From the NCBI GenBank assembly GCA_946902875.1, contig OX336345.1, forward strand, positions 3,007,395 to 3,071,394: 64,000 bases of DNA. Reading direction: 5' to 3'. The notes below the pieces were generated by a model. It worked only from the letters and a program-made list of their open reading frames with translations. It searched no databases and had not been told where the DNA came from. Of this stretch, positions 23,861 through 33,697 are shown one piece after another; the first letter of the stretch is position 1, and every line of letters starts with the position of its first letter. Origin of the DNA: Nematopogon swammerdamellus (lineage: Eukaryota; Arthropoda; Insecta; Lepidoptera; Adelidae). The position numbers and the translations under genes are program-made.

Positions 23861-24244
23861 TTTTTATGAACTGACACGGTTGGCTACATCACCTACTACA
23901 TCCGTGATGTGAGATGTCGGCCCATAACACCGGGTGAACTAGGTGCCATGTCAGTGCTTCCCTTCGGTCGTGCCGGCTACACTGAACTGGACGGAAAACA
24001 CAAACTATTTGCATAGCCGTTTCGACCGACGTTTCATTCAGTGCGGTGCTACCAACCCGGGCGGGTTAAACACAACCACCTAGTATAAGGTAAGAAGGGA
24101 AGGGACCTACAGTTTTACGTGGAATCCGAACCACGGTCAGCCTCCAACGGTCGAGCGGTCACCCATCCCATCACTAACCGCGCCCAGTGTTGCTTAACCA
24201 TCAATAGCGACAGTCGACTGTCTGCACCATTGGCTATCGAGGCT
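23861..24244 (-). mobile_element. SINE-A, full length
   Basis: A-rich tail at the left, body, central domain, then box B, 5S-like and box A parts (24118-24243). It lies between the two convergent secreted-protein genes. Confidence 0.8.
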
Positions 24245-24249
24245 GTTGT

Positions 24250-24775
24250 TTTATTTATTTTTTATTTTAATAATACATGCATTAGGTGTCTTTGCAAACT
24301 CGGACAAGTCGTAGTGTATGTAGGTACTTAACAAAATTAGGAATACGTAACTGTACAACGAAAACAATCAACTTTGATTTTGGCCGAGATCCTATAGCTC
24401 CTTTAGATACTTACCTTTATATTTTAACTCATTTATCTGGCAACAGAAAACATCACTAATGTCTTCTATATTCAATAGAAAAACAACAATGTTCCATCGG
24501 GATTTCAAGGCGAAAGCCGGTTAGGAGAGAAAAGTTACAAAACGATAAGAAGTGGCGAAACATTATTGCGAGTGCCTCTCTTTAATTTAATGTTCAAACT
24601 ATCAAAGGCAATTTTACCTCATGTGTATGTAATTTTGTTTATATTTAAAGGCCAACTGGAGGAAAATGGAGAGGTGAGGCTATGTACAGAAGTGGACGCT
24701 TACACACTGACTGACTGACTGTCTATAATTTTGAAAAATAAAAATGAGCGTTTCTTATTTCCGAACATCTTTCTT
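24250..24775. other. No supported feature between the convergent genes
   Basis: Unique-looking AT-rich DNA. Confidence 0.5.
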
Positions 24776-24946
24776 CCCGCCCGGGTTGGTACCACCGCAC
24801 TGAATAAAAGGTCGGTCGAAACGGCTATGTAAATAGTTTGTGTTTTCCGTCCAGTTCAGTGTAGCCGGCACGACCGAAGGGAAGCACTGACGTGGCACCA
24901 AGTTCACCCGGTGGTATGGGCTGACATCACGGATGTTGTAGTTAAT
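24776..24946 (+). mobile_element. SINE-A body fragment at the 3' end of the - strand gene
   Basis: From CCCGCCCGGGTTGGTACC to CATCACGGATGTTGTAG; truncated at both ends. It is adjacent to the expected poly(A) cleavage site of the minus-strand secreted-protein gene. Confidence 0.65.
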
Positions 24947-24970
24947 TAAACCACAGATATATTTTAAACT

Positions 24971-24976
24971 TTTATT
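24971..24976 (-). terminator. Poly(A) signal AATAAA of the - strand secreted-protein gene
   Basis: TTTATT on the + strand reads AATAAA on the minus strand, 162 bp past the stop. A truncated SINE-A copy (24776-24946) begins almost at the expected cleavage site. Confidence 0.55.
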
Positions 24977-25137
24977 ATTCTACTGAAACACGTACATACA
25001 AACTGGATCACATGTTTTATTTTCATAATTTAATAGCATTAAAATAATTAAGTAATAAATATTTTCTTAAATTATAATCCTAAAAAATTCTTCATCTTCA
25101 GTGGTTTTCACAGCTCACAAATTAAGTCCAGAACACT

Positions 25138-28100
25138 TCAGTCGAAAGATTTTACAAAGTCAAGAAAAGAATAATCCGGTTTCACGTCATTAGGTTTATC
25201 ATCATCATCATCGCTGTCGCCATCTTCATCATCATCAGAGTACTCATCCTTCATCACGCTACCTGGAGCCTTTTGAGCTAACAGCGAAAACAAATCTAGT
25301 TCTTCTCCGTACTTCTTGGTAGTGGGTTCACCTCCCCATGTTGGCGAATTTTGGTGTCCATTCGAAGAACCGTAATTTTGAGATCCCGAATTAGATAGGT
25401 CCCATGTTGAAGCTTGGTACCCAATATTGGATCCTTCCGCCAATAATCCAGGAACGCCGCCAAAGATCCAGTGGAATATGTCACCCAAACTTAGAGGGCC
25501 TAGTTTTGTCAGTAGCTTTACTCTGAAGTGGTCCAATGTTCTCAGTAGGTAAGAAGATGCTTGGGCGGTTAGTTCTGACACAGCTTGCTTGATCTGTCCT
25601 CTGATGCTGCCGATGATTTCTGACAGGTCTATGGCTCGTCCGTCTGCGGTCAGGATCCTGGCCATCGGTTGCGAGACCTGCTGGTTGTAGGGATGGGAGG
25701 ATGCCAGCTGAACTGCCAGGGCAGCTGTGATAAGCAGGATTGAGAAGCGCTGGAAAGAATAAGAACAATTTAATAAAAGGAACATGTCAATAGACCAATT
25801 AGATACTAGCAAAGATGAAACGATTGATTATTTTCTTCGAATGAATTAGTTAGTCATAGTATTATTGGTATTTGGCATACCGTACTTGGCATTCGTGATC
25901 ATCACAGTCCATCCTCAGGGCGAGTGCCGAATGCCAACCATGGTAAGCCAAATTCCAATAATATTAATATCCATGGCAGACTAAAAGTTTTTATAGTTAG
26001 TCTTAGGCCTGTATAGACTTAAAAATATGTAGTCTTGTGTGTGTGTGCACATATATAACTGAATAGTAGAATATTGTTACTTGGCACCTTGTTCCGAAGC
26101 GCTAAGGTGAGTTTCAATATGGGCATATGCGACAAGGTTAAGTGAATTTCGGTCGAAACGGATATGAAAATGTTTTGTGTTTTCCGTCCAGTTCAGTGTA
26201 GCCGACACGGCCAAAGAGAATCGCTGACACGGCATCTAGTTCCGATTGGAATATGGACATTTTCCATCTGCCACCAGCATCTTAGCTTTTATTATTATTT
26301 GATACTATATGAATGCCATTAGGAAGAACAGCTTCACAATTTTTAAAATCGTTGTTTCTTATTGCGTAATCGGTTTCAAAGTTGTTATTTTAAATCCCAA
26401 GCATTCGATCGCAAGTTCGAGCAGACTTAGTCTAGATACGAGTGTCTTTAGTCAACGGTTCATAGTTTACACAAGACTGTTCAATGAATGTCTTTCAGGT
26501 GACTAATCAGTAGCAGATAAATCGAAAATCGAGTGCGTAATTCGACTAAGCCTAGCGACACAGGGAACGCATTTGCTCCGCATAAATTGCGCCGCGTCAC
26601 GTGCGCAACAATGCGCTGCGTACATACAAGCTTCTACGTCGTCGTTAGTCGTTACTATGAAGTACTAATTTTTACGCGACGCAAAATACGCTCCGTGGCG
26701 CTAGGTTAAAATTATTACCATTCTGTACCGACATTTATATCAAGTAAATGCGCTATTTTTTGATAGACCGCATTTTTGGCCTCTAGAAATTGGGCTTTTT
26801 ACCCAAGCGCGAACGCAAAGATGGATAATGTGTTCAGCTTTGTTCTCGATGTAAATGAGGCGATGGAATCGCAAAGATGCATTGGATTTTTAGGGGAGGA
26901 CAGCGAATGTGTAAGTGAAAAGAGTAAGGACATACTCTGACGCCGCCATACCCATTGCCTAAATCTAAAAGGCCATTTTTTGTATGTTAGAAAAAATTAT
27001 TTTATATAATTTGACACGGTTGGCTACATCGCCTACTACGTCTGGGATGTTAGCACATAACACCTTGGTGAACTAGATACCATGTCAGTGCTTCCCTTTG
27101 GTCGTGCCGGCTACACTGAACTGGACGGAAAACACGAACTATTTACATAGCCCTTTCAACCGACCTTTCATTCAGTGCGGTTGTACCAATCCGGGCGGGT
27201 TAAACCCTACCACCTAGTAAGGTAAGAAGGGAAGGGACCACGACCATTACTGTAAGTATATCATTCGACATTACGTTTCTACACGATTTGACTGCTACTG
27301 AATTGGGCCACAGTATTTAAAGTCCCATACAAGGTAAGCAAGCGCGCTGTGAATTACGCGCGCACAAGCGCGTACAGATTGGAATAGGATGCAACGACGC
27401 AGGGAAATTTTTATCAAAAACCATTTTTTTTTTAAACTGAAATATAAAAGTAAAAGCGACCGAAATAGATATACAGAGTGTATTTAAATTAACTACGTTC
27501 CTTTCAGGGGGTTGTTCTGTATCCTAAACTGAGTAACTTTTGTTATACAGCTTTTGGAAATTGGAAACAAAAATTCACTTTCTCCATACATTTAAGGGCA
27601 GACCTAACCTCCAAATGTATGGTGAAGGTGAATTTATTTTTTTTGGAAATTGCAAAAGTTGTATAACAAAAGTTGCTCAGTTTAAGATACAGAACAACCC
27701 CTAAAAGGAACGCAGTTAATTCAAATACATCCTGTATAAGCAAGGAATAATTTTTTTTTCCCAAAACCTTGCTTTATTCACGTTAGGTAAAATACGTTTT
27801 CATAAGGAAATTCACTGGTATTTTCATGATGAATTTTGTTTTTTATTTAGATTTTAATCAAATCGTGTTTTCAAAAAGCTACCAATCTGCCCTGATAGAT
27901 GAATGTAAACACTGAATATCAGATAAGTAATAGATACTGATTGTTCATCTCTCAGAAAAAGCTGAATTTTACAACCACAACTCGCTTTACATCTGATTCT
28001 AAAGATCGAATGTACATACATATCACACACGCTGAATCCCGACAATCGGGGTAAGCAGAGTAATCGGCGTTGTGCTGCAAAAACTCTGGTAAATTACAGC

Positions 28101-29015
28101 ACAACACCGACCACCATGTTTCACAAAGTATTCGTACAAGATTCAATCGATCAAGCAGCAAGTAAGGCACGAAGACCCACCTGCTGCATGACTCGATGAA
28201 AGTACCGTGCCAAGGTGAGAGGTGTCGCCCTTTAGCACGGCATCTTGTCCTTATCCCTTAGTTGCCTTTTACGACATGCATGGGGAGAGATGCAGTGGGG
28301 ATATTCTTTTTAAGTACCGACCCGAGCTTTTTAATTTAATTTAATAAAATTACATAATTATTAATAATAGTTTTTTCTGTTTGTTATACTTTATTTTTTT
28401 AAAGATAATAAAAAAATCTGTGTCGCGGAGACTCACGGTTGATGTTACACATCGGTATGAGGTAACGCAGCACTCGTGATGCGTTACCTCAAGATCTCAA
28501 TTCTTTTCAGCTTCGATTGTCAGCGTCGGTAGCTCAGTGGTGCGGTCGGTCGAGTGTTGTTAAGCAACGCTTAGCGCGGTCAGTACTTGGTATGGGTGAC
28601 CGCTCGACCGGCGCTCGTTGGAGGCTGACCGTGGTTCGGATTCCACGTAAAACTGTAGGTCCCTTTCCTTCTTACCTTACTAGGTGGTAGGGTTTTTATC
28701 CCGCCCGGGTTGGTACCACCGCATTCATTGGTCGAAACGGCTATGTAAATAGTTCGTGTTTTCCGTCCAGTTCAGTGTAGCCGACATGAAATGAAGGAAA
28801 GCACTGCCATGGCACTTAAGTTCACCCGGTGTTATGGGTTGTAGGTGATGTAGACAACCGTATCAGTTTCCATAAAACAAATAAAAAAATATATTCTGTA
28901 GGTTCAGGTATAGATCACAAATAAATAAGATTGAGTAACAAAGGAACACGTACCAAAGCTTCACCGAAACAACAAAAAGCCAATCCTAAATATTAACTCC
29001 AAAATTACTCACCAT
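25138..29015 (-). CDS. Small secreted protein, paralogue of the 18616-22921 gene (29013-29015 joined to 25138-25749)
   Basis: The predicted product is 204 aa. As in the paralogue, exon 1 supplies only ATG (29015-29013), preceded by AAAA and followed by GTGAGT (29012-29007). Exon 2 begins at 25749 after an acceptor reading TTATTCTTTCCAG. The signal peptide is M then RFSILLITAALAVQLASS, with cleavage near HPYNQQ. The mature protein has a helical stretch, the shared block with VKLLTKLGPLSLGDIF then HWIFGG, a Ser/Gly/Asn-rich linker, and a strongly acidic C-terminal run of Asp/Glu (about residues 165-190) that the other gene lacks. It ends FVKSFD. A minus-strand poly(A) signal lies at 24971-24976. 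The two genes converge, with about 2.2 kb between stop codons that contains LINE and SINE debris. The intron holds SINE, foldback and MITE copies. Family and function are unknown; secretion is inferred from the signal peptide. Confidence 0.82.
26544..26706. mobile_element. Possible small MITE, about 163 bp
   Basis: The left end CCTAGCGACACAGGGAACGC and the inverted right end CCTAGCGCCACGGAGCG are similar but imperfect, with a CpG-rich interior (GCGCCGCGTCACGTGCGC). No convincing TSD was seen. Confidence 0.35.
27008..27242 (-). mobile_element. SINE-A body and central domain, head lost
   Basis: Minus-strand SINE-A body from the GACACGG tail side to GGAAGGGACC. The copy ends where the head would begin. 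It is in the intron of the - strand secreted-protein gene. Confidence 0.7.
27474..27734. mobile_element. Foldback element, 261 bp, almost entirely inverted repeat
   Basis: Arms of about 125 bp start CAGAGTGTATTTAAATTAAC and, inverted, CAGGATGTATTTGAATTAAC. They stay alignable to the centre (ACATTTAAGGGCAGACC / ACATTTGGAGGTTAGG). Flanks are TATA at both sides. Intronic in the - strand secreted-protein gene. Confidence 0.75.
28014..28322 (-). repeat. Repeat C copy
   Basis: Same order of motifs as 30166-30482, with a tail of CATA repeats on the left and a head ending AAGTACCGACCC. Intronic in the - strand gene. Confidence 0.68.
28521..28877 (+). mobile_element. SINE-A, full length, with tRNA-5S chimeric head
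   Basis: Head: TCGGTAGCTCAGTGG (tRNA-like box A, 28526), then GTTAAGCAACGC and GGTCAGTACTTGG.ATGGGTGACCGC (28559-28605), which matches the box A to box C region of insect 5S rRNA, then GTGGTTCGGATTCCACG (tRNA-like box B, 28631). Next comes the shared SINE central domain (TAGGTCCCTT, ACTAGGTGGTAGG, GGTTGGTACCACCG), then the A body ending GTATCAGTTTCCATAAAA. Other copies match in the same order. It lies in the intron of the - strand secreted-protein gene, near exon 1. Confidence 0.8.
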
Positions 29016-29111
29016 TTTTGGTCTTGACATCGATAGCACCAGCGATGTGCTCCAGTCGGCGATTCGCGCGCAATTGAGTGCACATTTCGTCCTTCACTTT
29101 AGTTAAATGTG

Positions 29112-29119
29112 CTAATATA
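29112..29119 (-). promoter_or_regulatory. Possible TATA box of the - strand secreted-protein gene
   Basis: The minus strand reads TATATTAG about 100 bp upstream of the ATG. This would place a start near 29085 and a 5' UTR of about 70 nt. One out-of-frame upstream ATG lies in that leader. No equally good TATA is visible upstream of the + strand paralogue. Confidence 0.3.
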
Positions 29120-29375
29120 TCCTATAGACTAATAATTCGTAACATGTTTGTAACAGTAATACGCATATTGGATCTTGAGTAGTTCTTGATAAATACATTA
29201 GACGTAATTAAAATGACAGCTATTACGAATGCCATTACGCAGGTGTGTCATTCGCTTTACTGCAAATGGACTTCATCTAATCTACATTTTGTTAAAAGGC
29301 TTTACCGCTGTTCAGGATTTCAGGAGGCGGTTACGCGGCACTGAAAACTACTTGAGAAACACTTTGAGTGAAAGG

Positions 29376-29629
29376 TACCTTACCTTACTAGGTGGTAGGC
29401 AAAGATAATATAACCGTGGTAGGGTGCAAACCGCCCGGGTTGGTACCATCGCACTGAATGAAACGTCGTCGGTCGAAACGGCTATGTAAATAATTTTCCG
29501 GCCAGTTCAGTGTAGCGTGCACGACCGAAGGGAGGCACTGACATGGCACCTAGTTCACCCGGTCTTATGGGCTGACATCACGGATGTTGTAGGTGATGTA
29601 GGCAACCGTGTCTGATTCCATAAAAAACC
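29376..29629 (+). mobile_element. SINE-A body and central domain
   Basis: It starts in ACCTTACTAGGTGGTAGG, contains a 27-bp inserted or duplicated stretch, and continues through the body to TCTGATTCCATAAAAAA. The head is absent. It directly abuts repeat E. Confidence 0.65.
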
Positions 29630-30062
29630 GGCCAAGTGCGAGTCGGAATCGCGCACGGAGGTTGTTGTTGTTGTTGTTGTTTGCTGCCCAGCCTCTTGGG
29701 AAGGCGGGTGGGCCATTCTCCGCACTGAGACCTCAAGACGGTCCGTTGTACGTCGCGCACGGAGGTTTCCGCACCACGAAAAAAAAAAACATTGAAAAAA
29801 AAAACACGTTTCTTGTATGGGAACCCCCTTAATTTTTTACCTTTTTCTATTTTAGGGTTCCGTATCCGGTATGGGACCCTAATACTATTTTATTTATTAT
29901 TGGTTGTTGTAAGTATCCGCCATAATAACATACAATATTCTGTGAAAATTTCAACGGGCTACCTATTACGGTTCAAGAGATACAGCACTCGGACAGACAG
30001 ACAGACAGGCGGCTTAGGCTTAGGAATAGGGTCCAGTACGACGGATACGGAACCCTAAAAAA
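29628..30062 (+). repeat. Repeat E, interrupted by an 89-bp LINE tail
   Basis: Left end ACCGGCCAAGTGCGAGTCGG, right end ACGGAACCCTAAAAAA. The LINE insert at 29664-29752 splits it. Confidence 0.65.
29664..29752 (-). mobile_element. 89-bp 5'-truncated LINE tail with CAA repeats and a 15-bp target duplication
   Basis: Exact 15-bp direct repeats TCGCGCACGGAGGTT at 29649-29663 and 29753-29767 flank an 89-bp insert. On the minus strand the insert ends in a CAA microsatellite tail after a region with AGGCTGGGCAGCAAA. A single copy of the repeated sequence is expected in the interrupted repeat E. This is a minimal target-primed insertion. Confidence 0.75.
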
Positions 30063-30165
30063 CATTTCAGACCGATCTAACTACTATCGTTGGCTGACCG
30101 GACCGCGCGTGGGTAATAGGATTGCGCGCTGGCAAAAGTTAATAATTTAATACATACATACATAC

Positions 30166-30482
30166 ATATCACACACGCTGAATCCCGACAATCGGGGTAA
30201 GCAGAGTAATCGGTGTTGTGCTGCAAGAACTATGGTAAATTACAGCACAACACTGACCACCACGTTTCGCAAAGTATTCGAACAAGATTAAATTGATCAA
30301 GCAGCAAGTATGGCACGAAGACCCACCTGCTGCATGACTCGGTGGAAGTACCGTGCCAAGGTGAGAGGTGGCGAGCCTGTCGCCCTTTAGCACGGCATCT
30401 TGTCCTTATCCCTTAGTCGCCTTTTACGACATGCATGGGGAGAGATGCAGTGGGGATATTCTTTTTAAGTACCGGCCCCACA
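30166..30482 (-). repeat. Repeat C (SINE-like), left arm of an inverted pair
   Basis: About 317 bp from an ATGT-repeat tail (30150-30168), through CCGACAATCGGGGTAAGCAG, GTAAGGCACGAAGACCCA? -like and GTGAGAGGTGGC motifs, to the head ACCGGCCCCAC at 30482. No pol III box could be assigned. It pairs with the + oriented copy at 30733-31066. Confidence 0.7.
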
Positions 30483-30732
30483 ATTTAATATTCCTACAAA
30501 ATGTTATCTCCTGGCAAGTTTTAATCGAATCTAGAAACTGGACGTTCAAGTTTGATCACGCAGCAGCGCAGGCGCAGCCGGTGGGAGTACAATTTGCGTA
30601 AGAAGCATTCGAGATGCAGATTTAGTAGATTATAGTTAGTACTCGTGACATGTTCTGTGAGCTAGGACCCCGAATATACATATCTGTGAACATGAAAAGA
30701 GAAGCATATATTTTCATAAAATATAAAAAGTA

Positions 30733-31066
30733 CCGTGTGGGGCCGGTACTTAAAAGGAATAGCCCCACTGCATCTCTCCCCATGCATGTCGTAAAAGGCG
30801 ACTAAGGGATAAGGACAAGATGCCGTGCTAAAGGGCGACAGGCTCGCCACCTCTCACCTTGGCACGGTACTTCCACCGAATCATGCAGCAGGTGGGTCTT
30901 CGTGCCTTACTTGCTGCTTGATCGATTGAATCTTGTTCGAATACTTTGCGAAACGTGGTGGTCGGTGTTGTGCTGTAATTTATCAGAGTTCTTGCAGCAC
31001 AATACCGATTACTCTGATTACCCCGATTGTCGGGATTCAGCGTGAGTGATATGTATGTATGTATGT
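30733..31066 (+). repeat. Repeat C (SINE-like), right arm of an inverted pair
   Basis: Head CCGTGTGGGGCCGGTACTT, body, and a tail of ATGT repeats. It is highly similar to 30166-30482 in opposite orientation; the 250 bp between them are unique. Confidence 0.72.
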
Positions 31067-31181
31067 ATAAAAAAGTAATACTAATAACTAAAGAATTAAA
31101 AACCTACCTAACAAACATTAAAATAACTATCAAAAGGGGCGTTTTCAAATGTTCCTAGAACGCTTGCGGCATAAAAAAAAT
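31065..31181 (-). mobile_element. 5'-truncated 3' end of the retroelement carried in Helitron H
   Basis: About 117 bp matching the last codons and 3' UTR of the fragment at 40725-40880, with scattered differences and no flanking Helitron sequence. It abuts the ATGT-repeat tail of a repeat-C copy. This is an independent, shorter insertion of the same retroelement. Confidence 0.6.
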
Positions 31182-31189
31182 ACATACAA

Positions 31190-32100
31190 TAAAATTAAAA
31201 TAATATATAAAATGAAAATAAATACATAGAAGAACGTTTCACACACATGACTCCCGAAAAGACATGTCACGGGCGAAAGGAGCTTATAAGCTGATGTCGC
31301 AATGACAGATGCTCGTGTTAAATGGCTCACCTTATCGTCTTATGTCCGCAAATAAATACGCTAGTGAGGAGCATTAACGCATTCATAACATGAGGTGGCT
31401 TGTAATGCGATCGTTTGAAAGTATTCATGATGACAATTGCATGTAAAGGCACGCACGGTTCACCGACAGGTAACAAGTTTAATCGCACTTTGTCGTCTCT
31501 AGTATTTATTTTAGTCTTTATTCTTTATAATTATAATACATATAAAAGCAGACACTACTAGCATTTTGTATATATATGTAAAAAAAAATTGTTTTGTTAA
31601 ATGAATTTTCTCGCCGAACTTTTTCCTATTTACTGTAGAGATGACAGAACAGAACTATATAATATTTAAATTTCCGGAATGAATTATCTATAAAATATTC
31701 TTTACTTTTAAATAATGTCTCATATAACATAATTAATATCCACATACAGACATGTTCCTTAGCAGCTTAATTGTTTCAATCCGCAACATATAATGACCCG
31801 CCGGCCTTCGGCGATCAGACATCAGCTATCATTGAAGTCAGAGATTTAATGCTCGGCTACATTCCTAGCCAGTCTCTAGGTACTCACTATTCACGACGTG
31901 CCCTAGGTGTTCTAGGCTCAGACGCAAATAATAAAGATACAAAGCACGTCTTTCGCAGAGAAAATTGGACTAGAAGCATCGCAGGGGTCGTATAAACTTG
32001 TATCTAACTTTGCTCGTGTTAAAAGAATGTTTGGCATTCAAATACAGAAGATTACCTAAGTAGGTACCTACATTGAATGTTTTATTTTATCCTGCAAATA
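31190..32100. other. No supported feature
   Basis: AT-rich. The 74-codon frame at 31771-31995 has no context that supports a gene. Confidence 0.4.
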
Positions 32101-32106
32101 TATTTT

Positions 32107-32790
32107 TAAAGCTTTTGCTCGCGGCTTCGCTCGCGTGACATGCCTCAAACGGCGGGTGGCCGAGTGGTTTGGGCATCGGCTTCTCATGCGAGAGGTCAGT
32201 GGTTCGAATCTGGTCGGCGTGCATACCTACACCTGCTGCTTCACCGTTCGGAACCGGTGTAAAACTGTAGGTCCCTTCCCTTGTCCCTTACTAGGTGGCA
32301 GGCTCAAATTGTAGCCGACTGGGTTGGTACCACCGTACTGGATGTAAGATGGCCGCATAGCAGCCTCCGTTGTGTTCTCCTCTAGTCCAGTATAGCCAGC
32401 AATCCAGGCAAGTCTCTCTCGAAGAAACCTACATTCTCGGAGGTGATATTGGCTGGTCAGAGCATGAGCTTTGGTCGCTCTGACTCAACCACCCATACCG
32501 GATTACATAAAAAAATGCGTATTAAAAAAAAACAAAGTAAGAAAGAAGACCGAGCTACGTTCGTGTAAACAAAAAAACCTTCTCGATAAAAGTAAGTAAC
32601 TAAAGGGCGAGGCCTGCTACCGTACCTTTATTTCGGCGGAGAACAATTCCATTTGTATGAGAGCCACATCTTAACGTAACTAGAACTGAATTGATTTAGT
32701 AGTTCTCGACTTAGAAAAAAGAGAAACAATGACGGCGCGCGCATTGGTCTTTACAGATTTAGCGTTTTATTTATTGGCGTTTATGTGGTC
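32107..32790 (-). mobile_element. Helitron-like element G-related fragment, split by SINE-B
   Basis: The terminal hairpin sequence GCTCGCGGCTTCGCTCGCG at 32116-32134, then SINE-B. After that come AAGTAACTAAAGGGCGAGG and CCTTTATTTCGGCGG.GAACA (32595-32650), which match the interior of the 53278-53671 copy. The right boundary is uncertain. Confidence 0.5.
32151..32516 (+). mobile_element. SINE-B inserted in a Helitron-like element
   Basis: Head, central domain and body in order. The left flank is a Helitron terminal hairpin (32107-32145, GCTCGCGGCTTCGCTCGCGT) and the right flank continues that element (TGCGTATTAAAAAAAAAC...). The linker is shortened. Confidence 0.75.
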
Positions 32791-32998
32791 ACTAAACCAC
32801 AATAAACTGTAATTCGTATGTATTTAATTTAGAGTTTTAATGTTATTATTTTAAGTTATTTTGATTAGAATTGGTCGTAATAAATTGGATAGGAAAACAA
32901 TAAAAAAAAAATTATAATTAGCTATTTCTACGTTTAATTAACTAGTACGTCCTTATATGTAGTGTATAATTATTATAGTTTATCATAGTTATTTTCAA

Positions 32999-33207
32999 TC
33001 CTTCCTTACCTTTAATAAAATCCAACGTCTGCTTTCTGTCTGTCTGTCTGTCTGTCCGCTTATAACTCTGAACCGATTTTATTTAAAAATAATTCTACGG
33101 ATAGCTTGATTCTTACCATCAACTATTAGGCTACTTACTATCACTCTAATTATGAGGTTAGCAGAGAAGTCAAATATGAGAGCGGGCGGAGCCGCGGGCA
33201 CAGCTAG
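32999..33207 (+). mobile_element. Helitron-like element F
   Basis: Starts TCCTTCCTTACCTTTAATAA after A, contains GTCTGTC repeats and AACCGATTTTATTTAAAA, and ends GGAGCCGCGGGCACAGCTAG before T. Confidence 0.65.
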
Positions 33208-33224
33208 TATATTATATATTATAT

Positions 33225-33416
33225 TTTACATTCCCACACTCAAGTCTTTTGCTACTACCTACTTATATTTCACAACATACGACTCTCAAACATCCAAAGG
33301 TTGACTGGGAGAAATCCCTGTAAGGGATAAGTTCGCCTTTGCCCCACATGTAAATTACTTATCGTTTCTTACTGTAAAGTGTTTTGGAGCAATAAAGTAT
33401 TTCTATCTATCTATCC
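33225..33416 (+). mobile_element. LINE 3' UTR fragment with CTAT-repeat tail
   Basis: It contains TTGCTACTACCTACTTATAT, a region with TGTAAGGGATAAGTTCGCC, then GGAGCAATAAAGTATTTC and a CTAT microsatellite tail. The same order occurs at 53036-53238. Untranslated 3' end of an abundant lepidopteran LINE; the clade is not determined. Confidence 0.6.
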
Positions 33417-33697
33417 AACCACTATGTGATGGATTCCACTATCATGTTCATTAATTTAGGTTTAACTAGGTTAACTATTTGGTGTGTGGGCTTTCGTTAA
33501 ACCAAATTAAACTTGATAGCAATCACATGAAACGCCAACTGCTAGTCTTTTTTTATGGAATCCGGTATGGCAGGCTGACTCAGAAGGGCCAAAGCACATG
33601 TTCCGGCGTTCAGTGTGGCGCACAGTAGAAATGTATATGTCCGTGTATGGTAGTCCGACGCAATTTACAAATCCAAGTGTGGTGCTAGCCTTCTTAA

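Noticed and set aside
28559..28605. Genuine 5S rRNA gene
   Set aside because: Only the middle part of 5S is present, enclosed by tRNA-like boxes and SINE sequence, and repeated in dispersed copies.
31771..31995. 74-codon frame as a gene
   Set aside because: No signal peptide, splice sites, poly(A) signal or recognised motif.
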